DNA of 64,000 nucleotides from Kineobactrum sediminis (GCF_002868715.1 NZ_PKLZ01000007.1:1-64000), one strand, 5' to 3'; shown: positions 37,112-46,419, counted from the stretch's first letter. Notes: generated from the letters alone by a model not told the origin. Numbers and translations are program-made.

Positions 37112-37125
37112 TTGACCGGCATCAA
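37112..37125. promoter_or_regulatory. Fnr-type operator between the ZIP and aldolase genes
   Basis: TTGAC-CGGC-ATCAA matches the operator seen at 22282 and on the minus strand at 8241. It lies 66 bases before the ZIP start and 67 before the aldolase start. No good -10 hexamer is at class II spacing on either side: forward TGACGC is poor and reverse TAGCTT matches 3/6. The promoter it acts on is therefore uncertain. Confidence 0.5.
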
Positions 37126-37191
37126 TGACTACGACACCGGAGCACTATGACGCGGTTCGCCGCGTGAGCTGTCGAGCAGGAGAAAGAACCG

Positions 37192-38208
37192 ATGAGTCAC
37201 CGAACAGAGTTGCAGGATACGATCAATGATCTTGTTGACGGCCACCGTGGTATTTTGGCGGCCGACGAAAGTAATCCTACTATCGCCCGGCGCTTCTCGG
37301 CCGTAGAAGTCGAGTCCAGCGAAGAGACGCGGCGCGCCTATCGGCAGATGCTGTTATCGACCGAAGGCCTGGAAGATGCCATCGCCGGGGTGATCCTCTA
37401 TGAAGAAACGTTGCGGCAGAGCGACGACAATGGTGTACCGCTGCCGCAACTTATTGCTACCCGCGGTATCGTGCCCGGGATCAAGGTCGATAAGGGGAAG
37501 GGGCCCTTACCCGGTGCCCCGGGGGATATGATCACCTACGGGCTTGATGGTCTCGCCGATCGCCTGCAGGGCTATCGCGAACAGGGTGCGCGCTTTGCCA
37601 AGTGGCGGGAGGTTTATCCCGTGTCGGATTATAACCCGACCCCTCTTGGTTTAAGCGCTAACGCGGAGATGCTCGCGCGCTATGCGGCGCAGTGCCAGAA
37701 TGAGGGTATCGTGCCCATCGTCGAGCCGGAAGTACTCATAAAGGGCGACCATAGCATTACGCGCAGCGCAGAGGTCCACGAGCAGGTGTGGCAAGCGGTG
37801 TTTGGCGCCCTGCAACGCCATGGAGTTGTACTGGAATACATGTTGCTTAAACCCAGTATGGTCACCGCCGGCCAGGACGCCGCCACCGCGCCACCCGACC
37901 AGGTAGCTGAATTGACACTGCGTGCCTTGCGCCGCTCAGTACCCCTGGCCGTGCCAAGTATTAATTTCCTTTCGGGTGGGCAGGCGCCCGCAGAGGCGAC
38001 GGCAAATTTGAATGCGCTTAACCAGCGACGCGCGGATGGCTTGTGGCAGCTCAGTTTTTCGTTTGCCCGCGCACTGCAGGGGCCGGCACTGGAAGCCTGG
38101 CACGGCAAGACCGAGAACGTGCCCGAAGCACAGGCGGCGCTGGCCCTGCGTGCCCGTCTGAGCCAACTGGCAATGCAGGGCAAATACGCACCATCAATGG
38201 AGCGTTAA
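37192..38208 (+). CDS. Class I fructose-bisphosphate aldolase
   Basis: A 338-residue Schiff-base aldolase of the eukaryote-like class I type. It would interconvert fructose 1,6-bisphosphate with glyceraldehyde 3-phosphate and dihydroxyacetone phosphate. Motifs: 'GILAADESNPTIARRF', 'VILYEETLRQ', 'RGIVPGIKVDKG', 'FAKWREVYPV', 'IVPIVEPEVL', the Schiff-base lysine in 'MLLKPSMVTAG' and 'INFLSGGQ'. AGGAG precedes the ATG. The upstream region has an Fnr-type operator shared with the ZIP gene. It links the alpha-glucan island to glycolysis/gluconeogenesis. Its stop overlaps the opposing MFS gene stop by 4 bases. Confidence 0.93.
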   Translation: MSHRTELQDTINDLVDGHRGILAADESNPTIARRFSAVEVESSEETRRAYRQMLLSTEGLEDAIAGVILYEETLRQSDDNGVPLPQLIATRGIVPGIKVDKGKGPLPGAPGDMITYGLDGLADRLQGYREQGARFAKWREVYPVSDYNPTPLGLSANAEMLARYAAQCQNEGIVPIVEPEVLIKGDHSITRSAEVHEQVWQAVFGALQRHGVVLEYMLLKPSMVTAGQDAATAPPDQVAELTLRALRRSVPLAVPSINFLSGGQAPAEATANLNALNQRRADGLWQLSFSFARALQGPALEAWHGKTENVPEAQAALALRARLSQLAMQGKYAPSMER

Positions 38209-39509
38209 ACTACCGCCAGGCTTGTCTCACGATCGCTCTGGCGCTTGGCCAGGTCTGCCGGTAACTTGCGGGCACCGATATAAAACATGGCTATTGCCAC
38301 CAGGCCCAGCATCGAACTGATAACCATGGCGTAGCGCAGACTATCCTCGCCATATTGTGGCGCCAGCAAATCGCTCATCAGGCCAGTGAGAAAAGGCCCC
38401 AGCCCCAGGCCGATCATGTTCAGCACAAAAAACAGAATGGCCGAGGTCAGCGCTCGCATTGATGGTGGCACCAGTGCATGGGACAACGCGATACAGGGCC
38501 CGAGATACAGGGTTGTGAGAAGATTGGTGAATACCAGGACGACCAGCAGGCCCGTGGTATTGGCTGTAAGCAGCACATACAGGTAGGGCACAAAAGCTAC
38601 CGCCCCCCCGATCATCGGTACCCAGAGGTACCAGCGCGCATCTGCGGCGCCAAAGCGATCGCCCAGGTAACCGCCCAGGTAGGTGCCGGCCGCGCCAGTC
38701 ACCCCCGACACCAGCGCCAGTACCACACCTACCTGGCCAATGCTCATGCCGTGGCTGCGCATGAGGAACGAGGGAAAGAAATTGCCCACCCCGTAGCTGA
38801 CAAATGCGGTGAGAGAGCAACCTACGGCGATATACCAGAAGGAGGGACGTTGCCGCAGCAGGGTCATGGTTTCCGAGAGGGTCGGTTTATGGGTGCTTTC
38901 GGCAGCGGTGTCCCAGCGACCACGAATGGGCTCCTTGACCGCAAAGCGTAAAAATACCGCAAACAAAACGCCGGGAATGCCTACCACCAGAAATGCGGTG
39001 CGCCAGCCAAATGCCTCGGCAATGACACCACCAAACATGAAGCCAATCAGGATTCCGACGTAGATCCCCGTTGAATAAAACGATAGCGCACGACCCCGTT
39101 GCTCAGGGGGGTAATAGTCGCTGATCATCGAGTGTGCGGGTGGGCTGCCGCCGGCTTCGCCGAGACCAACGCCAATTCGCGCTGCAAGTAACTGGCCGTA
39201 GTTCTGGGTGAAAGCCGACAGGGCCGTCATGCCGCTCCAAACGGCCAGAGCCAGCGAGACGATATTGCGGCGATTGCCGCGATCCGCCCAATAGGCGATG
39301 GGAATGCCGGCGGTGACATAGATCAGGGCGAAGCTGAAACCGCTTAGCAGGCCCAGCTGCGCATCCGACAGACCCATATCGGCCTTGATCGGTTCCTGCA
39401 GGATTACCAGGATCTGGCGATCAATGAAATTGAACGCGTAGACAATGGTCAACATGACCAGTACGAAACGTTTATAGCCTGCGGAATAATCCTGGTCGGT
39501 ATCGCTCAC
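38205..39509 (-). CDS. MFS transporter, spinster-like
   Basis: A 434-residue, 12-helix major facilitator protein. Signatures are 'NFIDRQILVILQEPIKADMGLSD', 'YWADRGNRRNI' (motif A-like), 'ARIGVGLGEAGGSPPAHSMISDYYP' and 'RGRALSFYSTGIYVG'. This subgroup (spinster/hexuronate-like) is often found beside catabolic genes for lipids, terpenoids or aromatics, but the substrate is unknown. The start is GTG 39509. It follows the LLM oxidoreductase gene on the same strand after 57 bases, so the two are probably co-transcribed. Confidence 0.85.
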   Translation of the reverse strand: MSDTDQDYSAGYKRFVLVMLTIVYAFNFIDRQILVILQEPIKADMGLSDAQLGLLSGFSFALIYVTAGIPIAYWADRGNRRNIVSLALAVWSGMTALSAFTQNYGQLLAARIGVGLGEAGGSPPAHSMISDYYPPEQRGRALSFYSTGIYVGILIGFMFGGVIAEAFGWRTAFLVVGIPGVLFAVFLRFAVKEPIRGRWDTAAESTHKPTLSETMTLLRQRPSFWYIAVGCSLTAFVSYGVGNFFPSFLMRSHGMSIGQVGVVLALVSGVTGAAGTYLGGYLGDRFGAADARWYLWVPMIGGAVAFVPYLYVLLTANTTGLLVVLVFTNLLTTLYLGPCIALSHALVPPSMRALTSAILFFVLNMIGLGLGPFLTGLMSDLLAPQYGEDSLRYAMVISSMLGLVAIAMFYIGARKLPADLAKRQSDRETSLAVV

Positions 39510-39566
39510 GGGTGATGCATCCCTGTATTTTTATGTCCCCGCAATATACCTGCTGAGCCGGATGGG

Positions 39567-40580
39567 TTAAAGAACCAGCTCCGCCATTTCCCGCAAAAGT
39601 GCACTATCACCATTGATCAGCAGACTGGTGACAGGGGAGCTTTCCCAGTCCCTGATTTTTTCACGGATGCGGTCACGAGGTCCGCACAGCGAGATCTCAT
39701 CGGCAAACCGGCTCGGTACCAGGGCAATGGCTTCGTCGCGTTTGCCGGCAAAAAACAATTCCTGGATCTGTTCCGCTTCGTCGGCAAAGCCCATTCGGGC
39801 CATCAGCTCCTTGTGAAAATTGCGTGCCTTTGAGCCCATGCCGCCGATATAAAATCCCAGCATCGCCTTTACCGGGTAGAGTGCTTCCTCCAGGTTGTCA
39901 TTGATGTTGCACAGTACCAGCGCGGGAATTTCAAACCCGGGTTTGGCCGCCAGCAGCTGATCTGCGTATACCTCCTGGCGATAGGGTGAGTAATAAAGAG
40001 GTAACCAGCCATCCGCGATTTCCGCGGTCTGGGCCACGTTTCGGGGGCCCTCGGCGCCAATGAAAATGGGCAGGTCGGCCCTTAGCGGGTGGACAATGGG
40101 TTTTAGTGGCTTGCCCATCCCCCATGACCCGGGGCCGTGATAGGGCAGTGGGTAGAATTCACTGTCGCTGGTAACCGGTTGCTCGCGGGCGAGCACCTGC
40201 CTGATGATGTCGACATAGTCCCGGGTGCGAGTGACCGGTTTGCTGTAGGGCTGGCCATACCAACCCTCGACGACCTGGGGGCCCGATACGCCCAGCCCAA
40301 GCATCATGCGCCCTCCGGAAAGATGGTCCAGAGCCATGGCTGCCATCGCGCAGGCAGTGGGTGTGCGTGCGGACAACTGGGCGACCGCAGTGCCAAGGCG
40401 AATGCGTGATGTCTGGCTGCCAATCCAGGCCAGCGGGGTAAAGCAATCATTACCCCAGGATTCCGCCACCCAGACCGAATCGAAATCAAGACGCTCCGCT
40501 TCCTGTGCCAGGGAGACCAGGTTCGGCGGTGGTTGTGCGCCCCAATAGCCGAGCTGTAATCCCAGTGTCAGTTTGCTCAT
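39567..40580 (-). CDS. LLM-class (luciferase-like) F420-type oxidoreductase
   Basis: A 337-residue TIM-barrel protein of the luciferase-like monooxygenase superfamily, with 'LTLGLQLGYWGAQPPPNLVSLAQEAE', 'DSVWVAESWGNDCFTPLAWIG', 'RIRLGTAV', 'HLSGGRMMLGLGVSGPQVVEGWYG' and 'PIFIGAEGP'. The pattern matches family members predicted to use F420, though FMN cannot be ruled out and no F420 biosynthesis gene is in the window. GAGGACAGGA precedes the ATG. It is upstream of the MFS gene, suggesting a small catabolic unit. Confidence 0.83.
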   Translation of the reverse strand: MSKLTLGLQLGYWGAQPPPNLVSLAQEAERLDFDSVWVAESWGNDCFTPLAWIGSQTSRIRLGTAVAQLSARTPTACAMAAMALDHLSGGRMMLGLGVSGPQVVEGWYGQPYSKPVTRTRDYVDIIRQVLAREQPVTSDSEFYPLPYHGPGSWGMGKPLKPIVHPLRADLPIFIGAEGPRNVAQTAEIADGWLPLYYSPYRQEVYADQLLAAKPGFEIPALVLCNINDNLEEALYPVKAMLGFYIGGMGSKARNFHKELMARMGFADEAEQIQELFFAGKRDEAIALVPSRFADEISLCGPRDRIREKIRDWESSPVTSLLINGDSALLREMAELVL

Positions 40581-40836
40581 TTTCCTGTCCTCTTGTTATG
40601 GCGTCGTTGCGCTGCAGCGATATGATCCCTGGCCAACCCAGCTATCCCTCATTCTTTCAGCCCTGTTGAATGGGCTCCAGTGGTGGCTGTCATGCAGCAA
40701 CTTTACCGGAATCCCCTTGGCTGGCAAGCTCACATTGCGGCCATGGCTCCTGTCTTAAGCGCTCAGCACTGGTGTTATTTTTATGGCTGATTGGATACAC
40801 TGACGTTTGCGATTTTGCAGGATACGGAGCAGGGCA

Positions 40837-41325
40837 ATGGCGGAACTCACCCACCTGGATGCGTCTGGCACCGCACGCATGGTGGATGTGGGCGATAAGG
40901 CGATAACACAGCGTGAAGCAGTGGCTACCGCGCTGGTGTGCATGCAGCCCGAGACCTTCAGCCTGTTGCGCCAGGGGGGGCACGCCAAGGGCGATGTGCT
41001 CACGGTGGCTCGCATTGCCGGCATCCAGGCCGCCAAAAAATGCGCCGACCTCATTCCCCTGTGCCATCCGCTGATGCTCAACAGCGTTGATGTGGACTTC
41101 CTCCTTGACGCAGAGGCCAACGCGGTAAGGATTACCGCGCGCTGTAGTCTCAGCGGCAAGACCGGCGTTGAAATGGAGGCGCTGACAGCAGCCTCGGTAG
41201 CCGCGCTCACTATCTATGACATGTGCAAAGCGGTCGACAGGGGCATGGTGATCCGCGAACTTGGCCTGGCAGAAAAACTGGGCGGCAAGTCCGGGCACTG
41301 GCGCCGCGAACAGGGCCCCGACTGA
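40837..41325 (+). CDS. moaC: Cyclic pyranopterin monophosphate synthase MoaC
   Basis: A 162-residue molybdenum-cofactor enzyme that forms cyclic pyranopterin monophosphate in the first pathway step, with MoaA (not in this window). Motifs: '[25 protein letters not shown]', '[29 protein letters not shown]' and '[30 protein letters not shown]', with the usual catalytic Lys/His region. ATG 40837 has GGAGCAGGG just upstream; the frame extends to 40807 without support. The stop overlaps the moaD start by one base. A molybdenum hydroxylase is encoded about 3 kb downstream. Confidence 0.95.
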   Translation: MAELTHLDASGTARMVDVGDKAITQREAVATALVCMQPETFSLLRQGGHAKGDVLTVARIAGIQAAKKCADLIPLCHPLMLNSVDVDFLLDAEANAVRITARCSLSGKTGVEMEALTAASVAALTIYDMCKAVDRGMVIRELGLAEKLGGKSGHWRREQGPD

Positions 41326-41576
41326 TGATACGGGTACGGTTTTTTGCCCGGGTGCGTGAACAGCTGGATTGCGAACTGCTTGAGCTGCCCTGGGAGCCCC
41401 GGTATGGCACCCTTGACGGATTGCAGGCGGCACTTGAGCAACGCGGCGAGCCCTGGGGGGATGTGTTGCGCCAGCCTAACCTGATCCGCGCGGTCAACCA
41501 GGCAGTAGTAAGCACCAACGCGATACTCCAGGCGGGTGACGAGGTGGCTTTTTATCCTCCCGTCACGGGTGGTTAG
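41325..41576 (+). CDS. moaD: Molybdopterin synthase small subunit MoaD
   Basis: An 83-residue ubiquitin-like sulfur carrier beginning '[17 protein letters not shown]' and ending in the required C-terminal Gly-Gly ('PPVTGG'), which is thiocarboxylated and gives sulfur to the pterin. The true start is ATG 41325, overlapping the moaC stop in TGATG; the same frame runs open to 41223 inside moaC but is not used. It forms the synthase complex with MoaE. Confidence 0.93.
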   Translation: MIRVRFFARVREQLDCELLELPWEPRYGTLDGLQAALEQRGEPWGDVLRQPNLIRAVNQAVVSTNAILQAGDEVAFYPPVTGG

Positions 41577-41580
41577 GCCC

Positions 41581-42045
41581 TTGGTCCGGGACCGGTTTGC
41601 AGTATCCATTCAAACGGAACCGTTCGTTACCGAAGCCCTGCAGAAGGCGCTTCACGAGCGCGAGGCCGGGGCCATTGTCACCTTCACCGGCTACGTTCGC
41701 GCGTGCAATGATGGGGCGGCAATAACCGCCCTGGAACTGGAGCATTATCCCGGCATGACCGAAAATAGCCTGCGTGCGATTCTTGATGAGGCTGCACAGC
41801 GCTGGTCGGTTCTGGCGGCGACTGTCGTGCATCGGGTGGGCCTGCTGGCGGTGGGAGAGCCTGTCGTTTGGGTGGGTGTCAGCAGTGCGCATCGTGGCGA
41901 CGCGTTCACTGCATGTGAATATGTAATGGATTACCTGAAAACCGAGGCGCCTTTCTGGAAAAAAGAACATGGCGACACAGGCAGCAGGTGGCTTGAGGCC
42001 CGCGCCAGCGATAGCGAACGGGCCCGGCGCTGGCAGCTACCCTGA
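41581..42045 (+). CDS. moaE: Molybdopterin synthase catalytic subunit MoaE
   Basis: About 154 residues. It matches MoaE through 'SIQTEPFVTEALQKALHEREAGAIVTFTGYVRA', 'LELEHYPGMTENSLRAI', 'HRVGLLAVGEPVVWVGVSSAHRGDAF' and 'KTEAPFWKKE' with the catalytic lysines. It inserts two sulfurs from MoaD into cyclic pyranopterin monophosphate. The start codon is uncertain: there is no in-frame ATG. TTG 41581 gives the normal family N-terminus; GTG 41569 and GTG 41536 are alternatives overlapping moaD. It probably relies on translational coupling. Confidence 0.92.
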   Translation: MVRDRFAVSIQTEPFVTEALQKALHEREAGAIVTFTGYVRACNDGAAITALELEHYPGMTENSLRAILDEAAQRWSVLAATVVHRVGLLAVGEPVVWVGVSSAHRGDAFTACEYVMDYLKTEAPFWKKEHGDTGSRWLEARASDSERARRWQLP

Positions 42046-42117
42046 ACGGGGGATGCGCGCGGCGGCGAGATAATTTGAACTGAACAGTCATAATTACGGT
42101 ATATACAGGAGTAACAC

Positions 42118-42594
42118 ATGGAACTGGACGGACGTGAACTGCGCAACGCCCTCGGGTGTTTTGCAACCGGGGTATGTTTGATAACCCTTGTTACCGAGGA
42201 GGGAGAAGCCCTGGCGTTAACCGCGAACTCGTTCAGCTCGGTATCACTGGATCCACCACTGGTGCTTTGGAGCCTGCAGAATAACTCGGATGTATTCGAC
42301 GCCTATGCCAAAGGCGGGCACTTCGCCATTAATGTGCTGGCAGGTAACCAGCAGGAGCTGTCCTCGCGCTACGCGCGCAAGGGGGATCACGTACTGGAGC
42401 CCGATCACTATTCGCTGGGGGCTACCGGTGCCCCTGTGGTAACAGACGCCCTGGTGACATTTGAGTGCAGTCTTGAGGCGACCTATCCAGCGGGTGATCA
42501 CCTCATTATAGTCGGTCGCGTTGAAGCAATGCAGAAGCGCGAAGAAGTGGAACCACTGTTGTTTTTCGGCGGGGCCTACCGGGCTTTGGCCTGA
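42118..42594 (+). CDS. Flavin reductase-like domain protein
   Basis: A 158-residue single-domain FMN-binding flavin reductase of the type that supplies reduced flavin to two-component monooxygenases. It shows 'LRNALGCFATGVCLIT', 'ALTANSFSSVSLDPPLVLWSL', 'FAINVLAGNQQELSSRYA', 'ECSLEATYPAGDHLIIVGRVEAM' and 'LLFFGGAYRAL'. AGGAG precedes the ATG. The partner oxygenase is not clear; the luciferase-like protein at 39567 is one candidate. Confidence 0.85.
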   Translation: MELDGRELRNALGCFATGVCLITLVTEEGEALALTANSFSSVSLDPPLVLWSLQNNSDVFDAYAKGGHFAINVLAGNQQELSSRYARKGDHVLEPDHYSLGATGAPVVTDALVTFECSLEATYPAGDHLIIVGRVEAMQKREEVEPLLFFGGAYRALA

Positions 42595-42654
42595 CACGGG
42601 CATGGGGTTCTGGTTAACGGTTTCACAGGCATCTGAAATAGATATGGGAATGCA

Positions 42655-43197
42655 ATGAAGTTTTGTACCAGTTGTGGCAGCACGGTGGGCCTGCAAGTGC
42701 CGGAGGGCGATGATCGCCAGCGCTTTGTCTGTACGGTCTGTGCCGAAATTCACTACATCAATCCCCGGGTTATTGTCGGGTGTTTGCCGGTTCACGAGGG
42801 ACGGATACTGCTGTGCAAGCGCGCCATCGAACCGCGACGCGGGTACTGGACGTTGCCGGCGGGATTTATGGAGAATGGCGAAACCACACTCCAGGGTGCT
42901 GCCCGCGAGACCTGGGAAGAAGCCCGCGCCCGGGCTACGGATATGGAGCTGTACCGTGTGTTTGATGTGCCCCACATAAGCCAGGTATACATGTTCTATC
43001 GCTGTGGCCTGGCTGAGGGCGCCTATGGGGTCGGTCCCGAAAGTACTGAGACCGAACTGTATCGGGAAGATGAGATCCCCTGGGACGAAATCGCATTCCC
43101 GGTAGTACGGGAAACGCTAAGGGAATACTTCGCCGACGCGGCCAGCGGCCATTTCCCGGTGAGGGTTTCGGCAATAGAGCCGCGCCAGCGCCTCTAG
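42655..43197 (+). CDS. NUDIX hydrolase with N-terminal zinc ribbon
   Basis: A 180-residue protein with a four-Cys zinc ribbon ('FCTSCGS' and 'FVCTVCAEIHY', residues 3-30) followed by a NUDIX domain. The NUDIX box is 'GFMENGETTLQGAARETWEE', matching G-x5-E-x7-R-E-x2-E-E, then one residue further. It hydrolyses nucleoside-diphosphate-linked compounds; zinc-ribbon members include NADH and ADP-ribose type enzymes. Substrate not determined. Confidence 0.85.
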   Translation: MKFCTSCGSTVGLQVPEGDDRQRFVCTVCAEIHYINPRVIVGCLPVHEGRILLCKRAIEPRRGYWTLPAGFMENGETTLQGAARETWEEARARATDMELYRVFDVPHISQVYMFYRCGLAEGAYGVGPESTETELYREDEIPWDEIAFPVVRETLREYFADAASGHFPVRVSAIEPRQRL

Positions 43198-43278
43198 GTT
43201 CACTGGCGGGGCCGATTTCGGGATCGACAGGGCTTTGTAACAGCACAGTGTTTTTATCAGCGGATCAATGGAGAGTAC

Positions 43279-43755
43279 ATGGCATTTCCCAAGATAGGCA
43301 ATCTGGCACCGGCATTTACGCTCCAGGACCAGGAGGGTAACCGGGTTAGCCTGAAACAGTTTCGAGATAGCAAGAATGTGGTGCTCTATTTCTATCCCAA
43401 GGCGATGACCCCCGGCTGTACGGTGCAGGCCTGCGGCATTCGCGACAGTAAACAGGCGCTGGACGATCTCGATACGGTCGTATTGGGCGTGAGTCCGGAT
43501 CCGGTGGCGCGACTGGGTAAATTTATTGACAAGCAGGATTTGAATTTCACCTTGTTGTCGGATGAAGACCACGCGGTTGCCGATAAATACGGTGCCTGGG
43601 GTCTGAAGAAATTCATGGGGCGGGAGTTCATGGGAATACTCAGGAGCAGTTTCATTATCGGCAAGGATGGCCGGCTCAGGCATGTCATGTCGAAAGTGGC
43701 CACCAAATCCCATCACGACGATATTGTTGCCCTGATCAAAGAACTGAAACTCTGA
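43279..43755 (+). CDS. bcp: Thioredoxin-dependent peroxiredoxin, BCP/PrxQ type
   Basis: A 158-residue thiol peroxidase of the bacterioferritin-comigratory protein group. It reduces hydrogen peroxide and organic hydroperoxides. The peroxidatic Cys is in '[14 protein letters not shown]'; the second Cys five residues later fits the PrxQ resolving position. '[16 protein letters not shown]' and 'VVLYFYPKA' complete the thioredoxin fold. GGAGAG precedes the ATG. It is 7 bases upstream of the iron-sulfur subunit gene. Confidence 0.88.
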   Translation: MAFPKIGNLAPAFTLQDQEGNRVSLKQFRDSKNVVLYFYPKAMTPGCTVQACGIRDSKQALDDLDTVVLGVSPDPVARLGKFIDKQDLNFTLLSDEDHAVADKYGAWGLKKFMGREFMGILRSSFIIGKDGRLRHVMSKVATKSHHDDIVALIKELKL

Positions 43756-43762
43756 GGATCGC

Positions 43763-44245
43763 ATGATCGAATTTCACCTCAATGGCCGTGGACGCTCTCT
43801 TGATACGGACCCGGCCACGCCATTGCTCTGGGTGATTCGCGACACACTCGGCCTGACCGGCACCAAATTCGGTTGTGGCATGGGTGTTTGTGGTGCCTGC
43901 ACGGTGCATCTTGACGGCGAGGCGATACGCAGTTGCGTGACACCGCTGTCCGCAGCGGCCGGCAAGGCAGTGACGACCATAGAGGGGCTGGGTGGGGATC
44001 ATCCATTGCAGCGGGCCTGGGTGGCGCACAATGTGCCCCAGTGCGGCTATTGTCAGTCCGGCCAGATCATGGCCGCTGCGGCCTTGCTGGCCAGTAACCC
44101 GGCTCCCGATACCGACGAGATTCGCCAGTCCATGGCGGGGAATCTGTGCCGCTGTGGCACGTATAACAAGATTCAGCGTGCCATTCACAGTGCCGCGGAT
44201 AGCATTGCCCACTGGCAACCGGATGCGCCGGAGCCACAATCATGA
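43763..44245 (+). CDS. Small [2Fe-2S] subunit of a xanthine-dehydrogenase-family oxidoreductase (IorA-like)
   Basis: A 160-residue electron-transfer subunit with the plant-type [2Fe-2S] site '[24 protein letters not shown]' and the second, all-alpha cluster '[17 protein letters not shown] ... GNLCRCGTY'. It resembles the alpha subunit of isoquinoline 1-oxidoreductase and aldehyde-type molybdenum hydroxylases. There is no export signal of its own; it probably travels with the Tat-signal-bearing large subunit encoded next (4-base overlap). Confidence 0.9.
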   Translation: MIEFHLNGRGRSLDTDPATPLLWVIRDTLGLTGTKFGCGMGVCGACTVHLDGEAIRSCVTPLSAAAGKAVTTIEGLGGDHPLQRAWVAHNVPQCGYCQSGQIMAAAALLASNPAPDTDEIRQSMAGNLCRCGTYNKIQRAIHSAADSIAHWQPDAPEPQS

Positions 44246-46419
44246 GCCTCAGTCGGCGGCGGTTTATCCGTAATGTATCGGTTACCGGCGGTGCCTTTGT
44301 GATTGGTTTCCAGCTCGCGGGCTGCTCGGGCAAGCCGCCGGAGCTGGGGCAGCCCGGAGATTTTGAACCCGATGCTTTCCTGCGTATCAATCCCGATGGC
44401 CAGGTAACTGTGCAGATCGCCAAGGCTGAAATGGGCCAGGGTATTGTCACCGGTATGGTGACGTTGGTGGCCGAGGAGCTGGAGCTTGACCCCCAACAGA
44501 TCCACTATGAAATGGCTCCGGTGCACAGTGCCTTTGCGGATCCCGAAATGCGTCTGCAAATCACCGGTGGCAGTGCGTCAATCCGTATCTATTACGACAT
44601 TTTACGGCAGGTGGGGGCTTCTGCCCGGGAAACCCTGGTAGCGGCGGCGATGGCGCAAACGGGATTGCCCCGGGCCTCGCTGATCGCGGAAAACGGCATG
44701 GTCCACGCAGTCGATGGCAGTGTGGCGATTGCCTACGCAGAGCTGGTCCCTGTTGCCCGAACGCTGCCGCTGGCTGCCGATGTGGTATTGAAGGAAGCGG
44801 CTGACTTTCGCCTGATTGGTCGCTACGAACAGCGCGTGGATGCCCTCTGCAAGAGTGACGGCAGCGCTCGTTTCGGCATGGACGTTGCGCCGGAGAATTG
44901 CCTGACCGCAGTCCTGTTGCGCTGTCCCTGGTTTGACGGTGAGGTGGTCGCGTTCGAGGCTACCCGGGCGCGGGCCATGGCCGGCGTGGTGGCTGTGTTC
45001 GCCACCGCCTATGGTGTGGCAGTGGTCGCCGAGGGTTATTGGCAGGCCAGCCAGGCAGCGGCAAAGGTCGAGGTTGAATTTACCCCGCCCGCCAGTGGGC
45101 TGCGCGATAGCAAAGCCATTGCCGAGGCCATGACGGCAGCCCTCGACGGCGATGATTTTGCCTCGGTGCGCAATGATCAATCCGGTGCTGAAGCGGGAGC
45201 AGGGCAGCGGGTACAGGGGCGTTATCATGTTCCCTTCCTCGCCCATGCACCGATGGAGCCCCTTAACGCCACCTGCCGGATTGGTAATGACGGCTGTGAA
45301 ATCTGGGTGGGCAGCCAGGCGCCGGATATTGCCCGTGACGCCGCCTCCCGTGAACTGGGTATTCCCCGGGAGCAGGTAGTGGTGCATAACCAGTTCCTGG
45401 GCGGTGGCTTCGGCCGTCGCGCCGCGGCGGATAACGTGGCCGAGGTGGCGGCAATTGCCAGGCAGTTGCAACGTCCGGTGAAGCTGGTGTGGAGCCGGGA
45501 GGACGACATCCGGCACGACTGGTACCGGCCGGCGATGGCGGGGCAGCTGCAGGCAGAGGTACACGGGGACGGCAGCATCAGTCATTGGCAGCATCGTATC
45601 GTCGGTCCCAGCATCAACCAGCAGGTGTTGCCCGAATTCGCCAAAAGCATGCTCCCGCAATGGGTGCCGGGTGCTGCCCGGAAATTGATCGGTGATGTTG
45701 CGGCAGGCAAGGATTTTGCTTCGGTAGAGGGGGCGGACGAGCTGCCTTACCGGTTTGATGGGGTGAGTGTGCAGTACCATAACCTGCCGGTGCCCGTGCC
45801 GCTTGGGTACTGGCGTTCCGTTGGCCACAGCCATACCGCATTTGCTGTCGAGAGCTTTATCGACGAGCTGGCACATGCCGCCGGCGCCGACCCGGTAGTG
45901 TTCCGGCGCAGGCACCTGCCTGCAGATTCCCGCCAGCGCCGGGTACTGGATGCCGTGGCCGAAGCCGCCAATTGGGGCAGTCCCGCGCCTGGTCGTTTCC
46001 AGGGTGTTGCGGTGCACGAATCATTCCATTCGGTGGTTGCCGAGGTCGTTGAGCTATCTCTGGGGGACAACGGCACACCGCGGATCGAGCATGTATATTG
46101 TGCGATAGAGTGTGGCCAGGTCATCAACCCCGACATTGTCCGCGACCAGATGGAGGGTGGCATTGTGTTCGCCCTGAGCGCTGCACTCTACGGGGAAATT
46201 ACCGTGGAAAAGGGGGCGGTACAGCAGAGCAACTACCACGACTACCCGATGCTGCGCCACAATGAAATGCCGTCAATGACGGTTGTTATTATCGACAGCA
46301 ACGCAGCACCCAGTGGTGTGGGTGAGCCCGGCACCCCACCCGCCGCGCCGGCCCTGGGTAATGCCCTGTTCGCCGCCACCGGCGTCCGCCAGCGTCGCCT
46401 GCCCTTCAAATTGGGCTGA
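44242..46419 (+). CDS. Molybdenum-binding large subunit of a Tat-exported xanthine-dehydrogenase-family oxidoreductase (IorB-like)
   Basis: A 725-residue molybdenum hydroxylase catalytic subunit. The N-terminus '[22 protein letters not shown]' is a Tat signal, and 'LAGC' near residue 27-30 could be a lipobox, so the complex probably sits in the periplasm, perhaps lipid-anchored. Cofactor motifs include '[11 protein letters not shown]', '[20 protein letters not shown]' and the catalytic glutamate Glu695 in 'GVGEPGTPP'. With the iron-sulfur subunit it would hydroxylate an N-heterocycle or oxidise an aldehyde. No cytochrome c or FAD subunit is adjacent, so the electron acceptor is unknown. moaCDE upstream supplies the cofactor. 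Confidence 0.9.
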   Translation: MSLSRRRFIRNVSVTGGAFVIGFQLAGCSGKPPELGQPGDFEPDAFLRINPDGQVTVQIAKAEMGQGIVTGMVTLVAEELELDPQQIHYEMAPVHSAFADPEMRLQITGGSASIRIYYDILRQVGASARETLVAAAMAQTGLPRASLIAENGMVHAVDGSVAIAYAELVPVARTLPLAADVVLKEAADFRLIGRYEQRVDALCKSDGSARFGMDVAPENCLTAVLLRCPWFDGEVVAFEATRARAMAGVVAVFATAYGVAVVAEGYWQASQAAAKVEVEFTPPASGLRDSKAIAEAMTAALDGDDFASVRNDQSGAEAGAGQRVQGRYHVPFLAHAPMEPLNATCRIGNDGCEIWVGSQAPDIARDAASRELGIPREQVVVHNQFLGGGFGRRAAADNVAEVAAIARQLQRPVKLVWSREDDIRHDWYRPAMAGQLQAEVHGDGSISHWQHRIVGPSINQQVLPEFAKSMLPQWVPGAARKLIGDVAAGKDFASVEGADELPYRFDGVSVQYHNLPVPVPLGYWRSVGHSHTAFAVESFIDELAHAAGADPVVFRRRHLPADSRQRRVLDAVAEAANWGSPAPGRFQGVAVHESFHSVVAEVVELSLGDNGTPRIEHVYCAIECGQVINPDIVRDQMEGGIVFALSAALYGEITVEKGAVQQSNYHDYPMLRHNEMPSMTVVIIDSNAAPSGVGEPGTPPAAPALGNALFAATGVRQRRLPFKLG

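Noticed and set aside
40581-40836. A molybdenum-cofactor riboswitch ahead of moaC
   Set aside because: I could not find the conserved paired elements of the Moco RNA in this 256-base gap; no clear promoter or hairpin is seen either.
42075-42105. TTGAAC and TATATA as a promoter of the flavin reductase gene
   Set aside because: The 19-nt spacing is too long and the -10 would overlap the leader too near the ribosome site.
44602-46017. A 471-codon open frame on the minus strand inside the molybdenum hydroxylase gene
   Set aside because: It is fully antisense to a well-conserved enzyme, has a low-complexity His/Gln/Arg-rich composition and no family resemblance.
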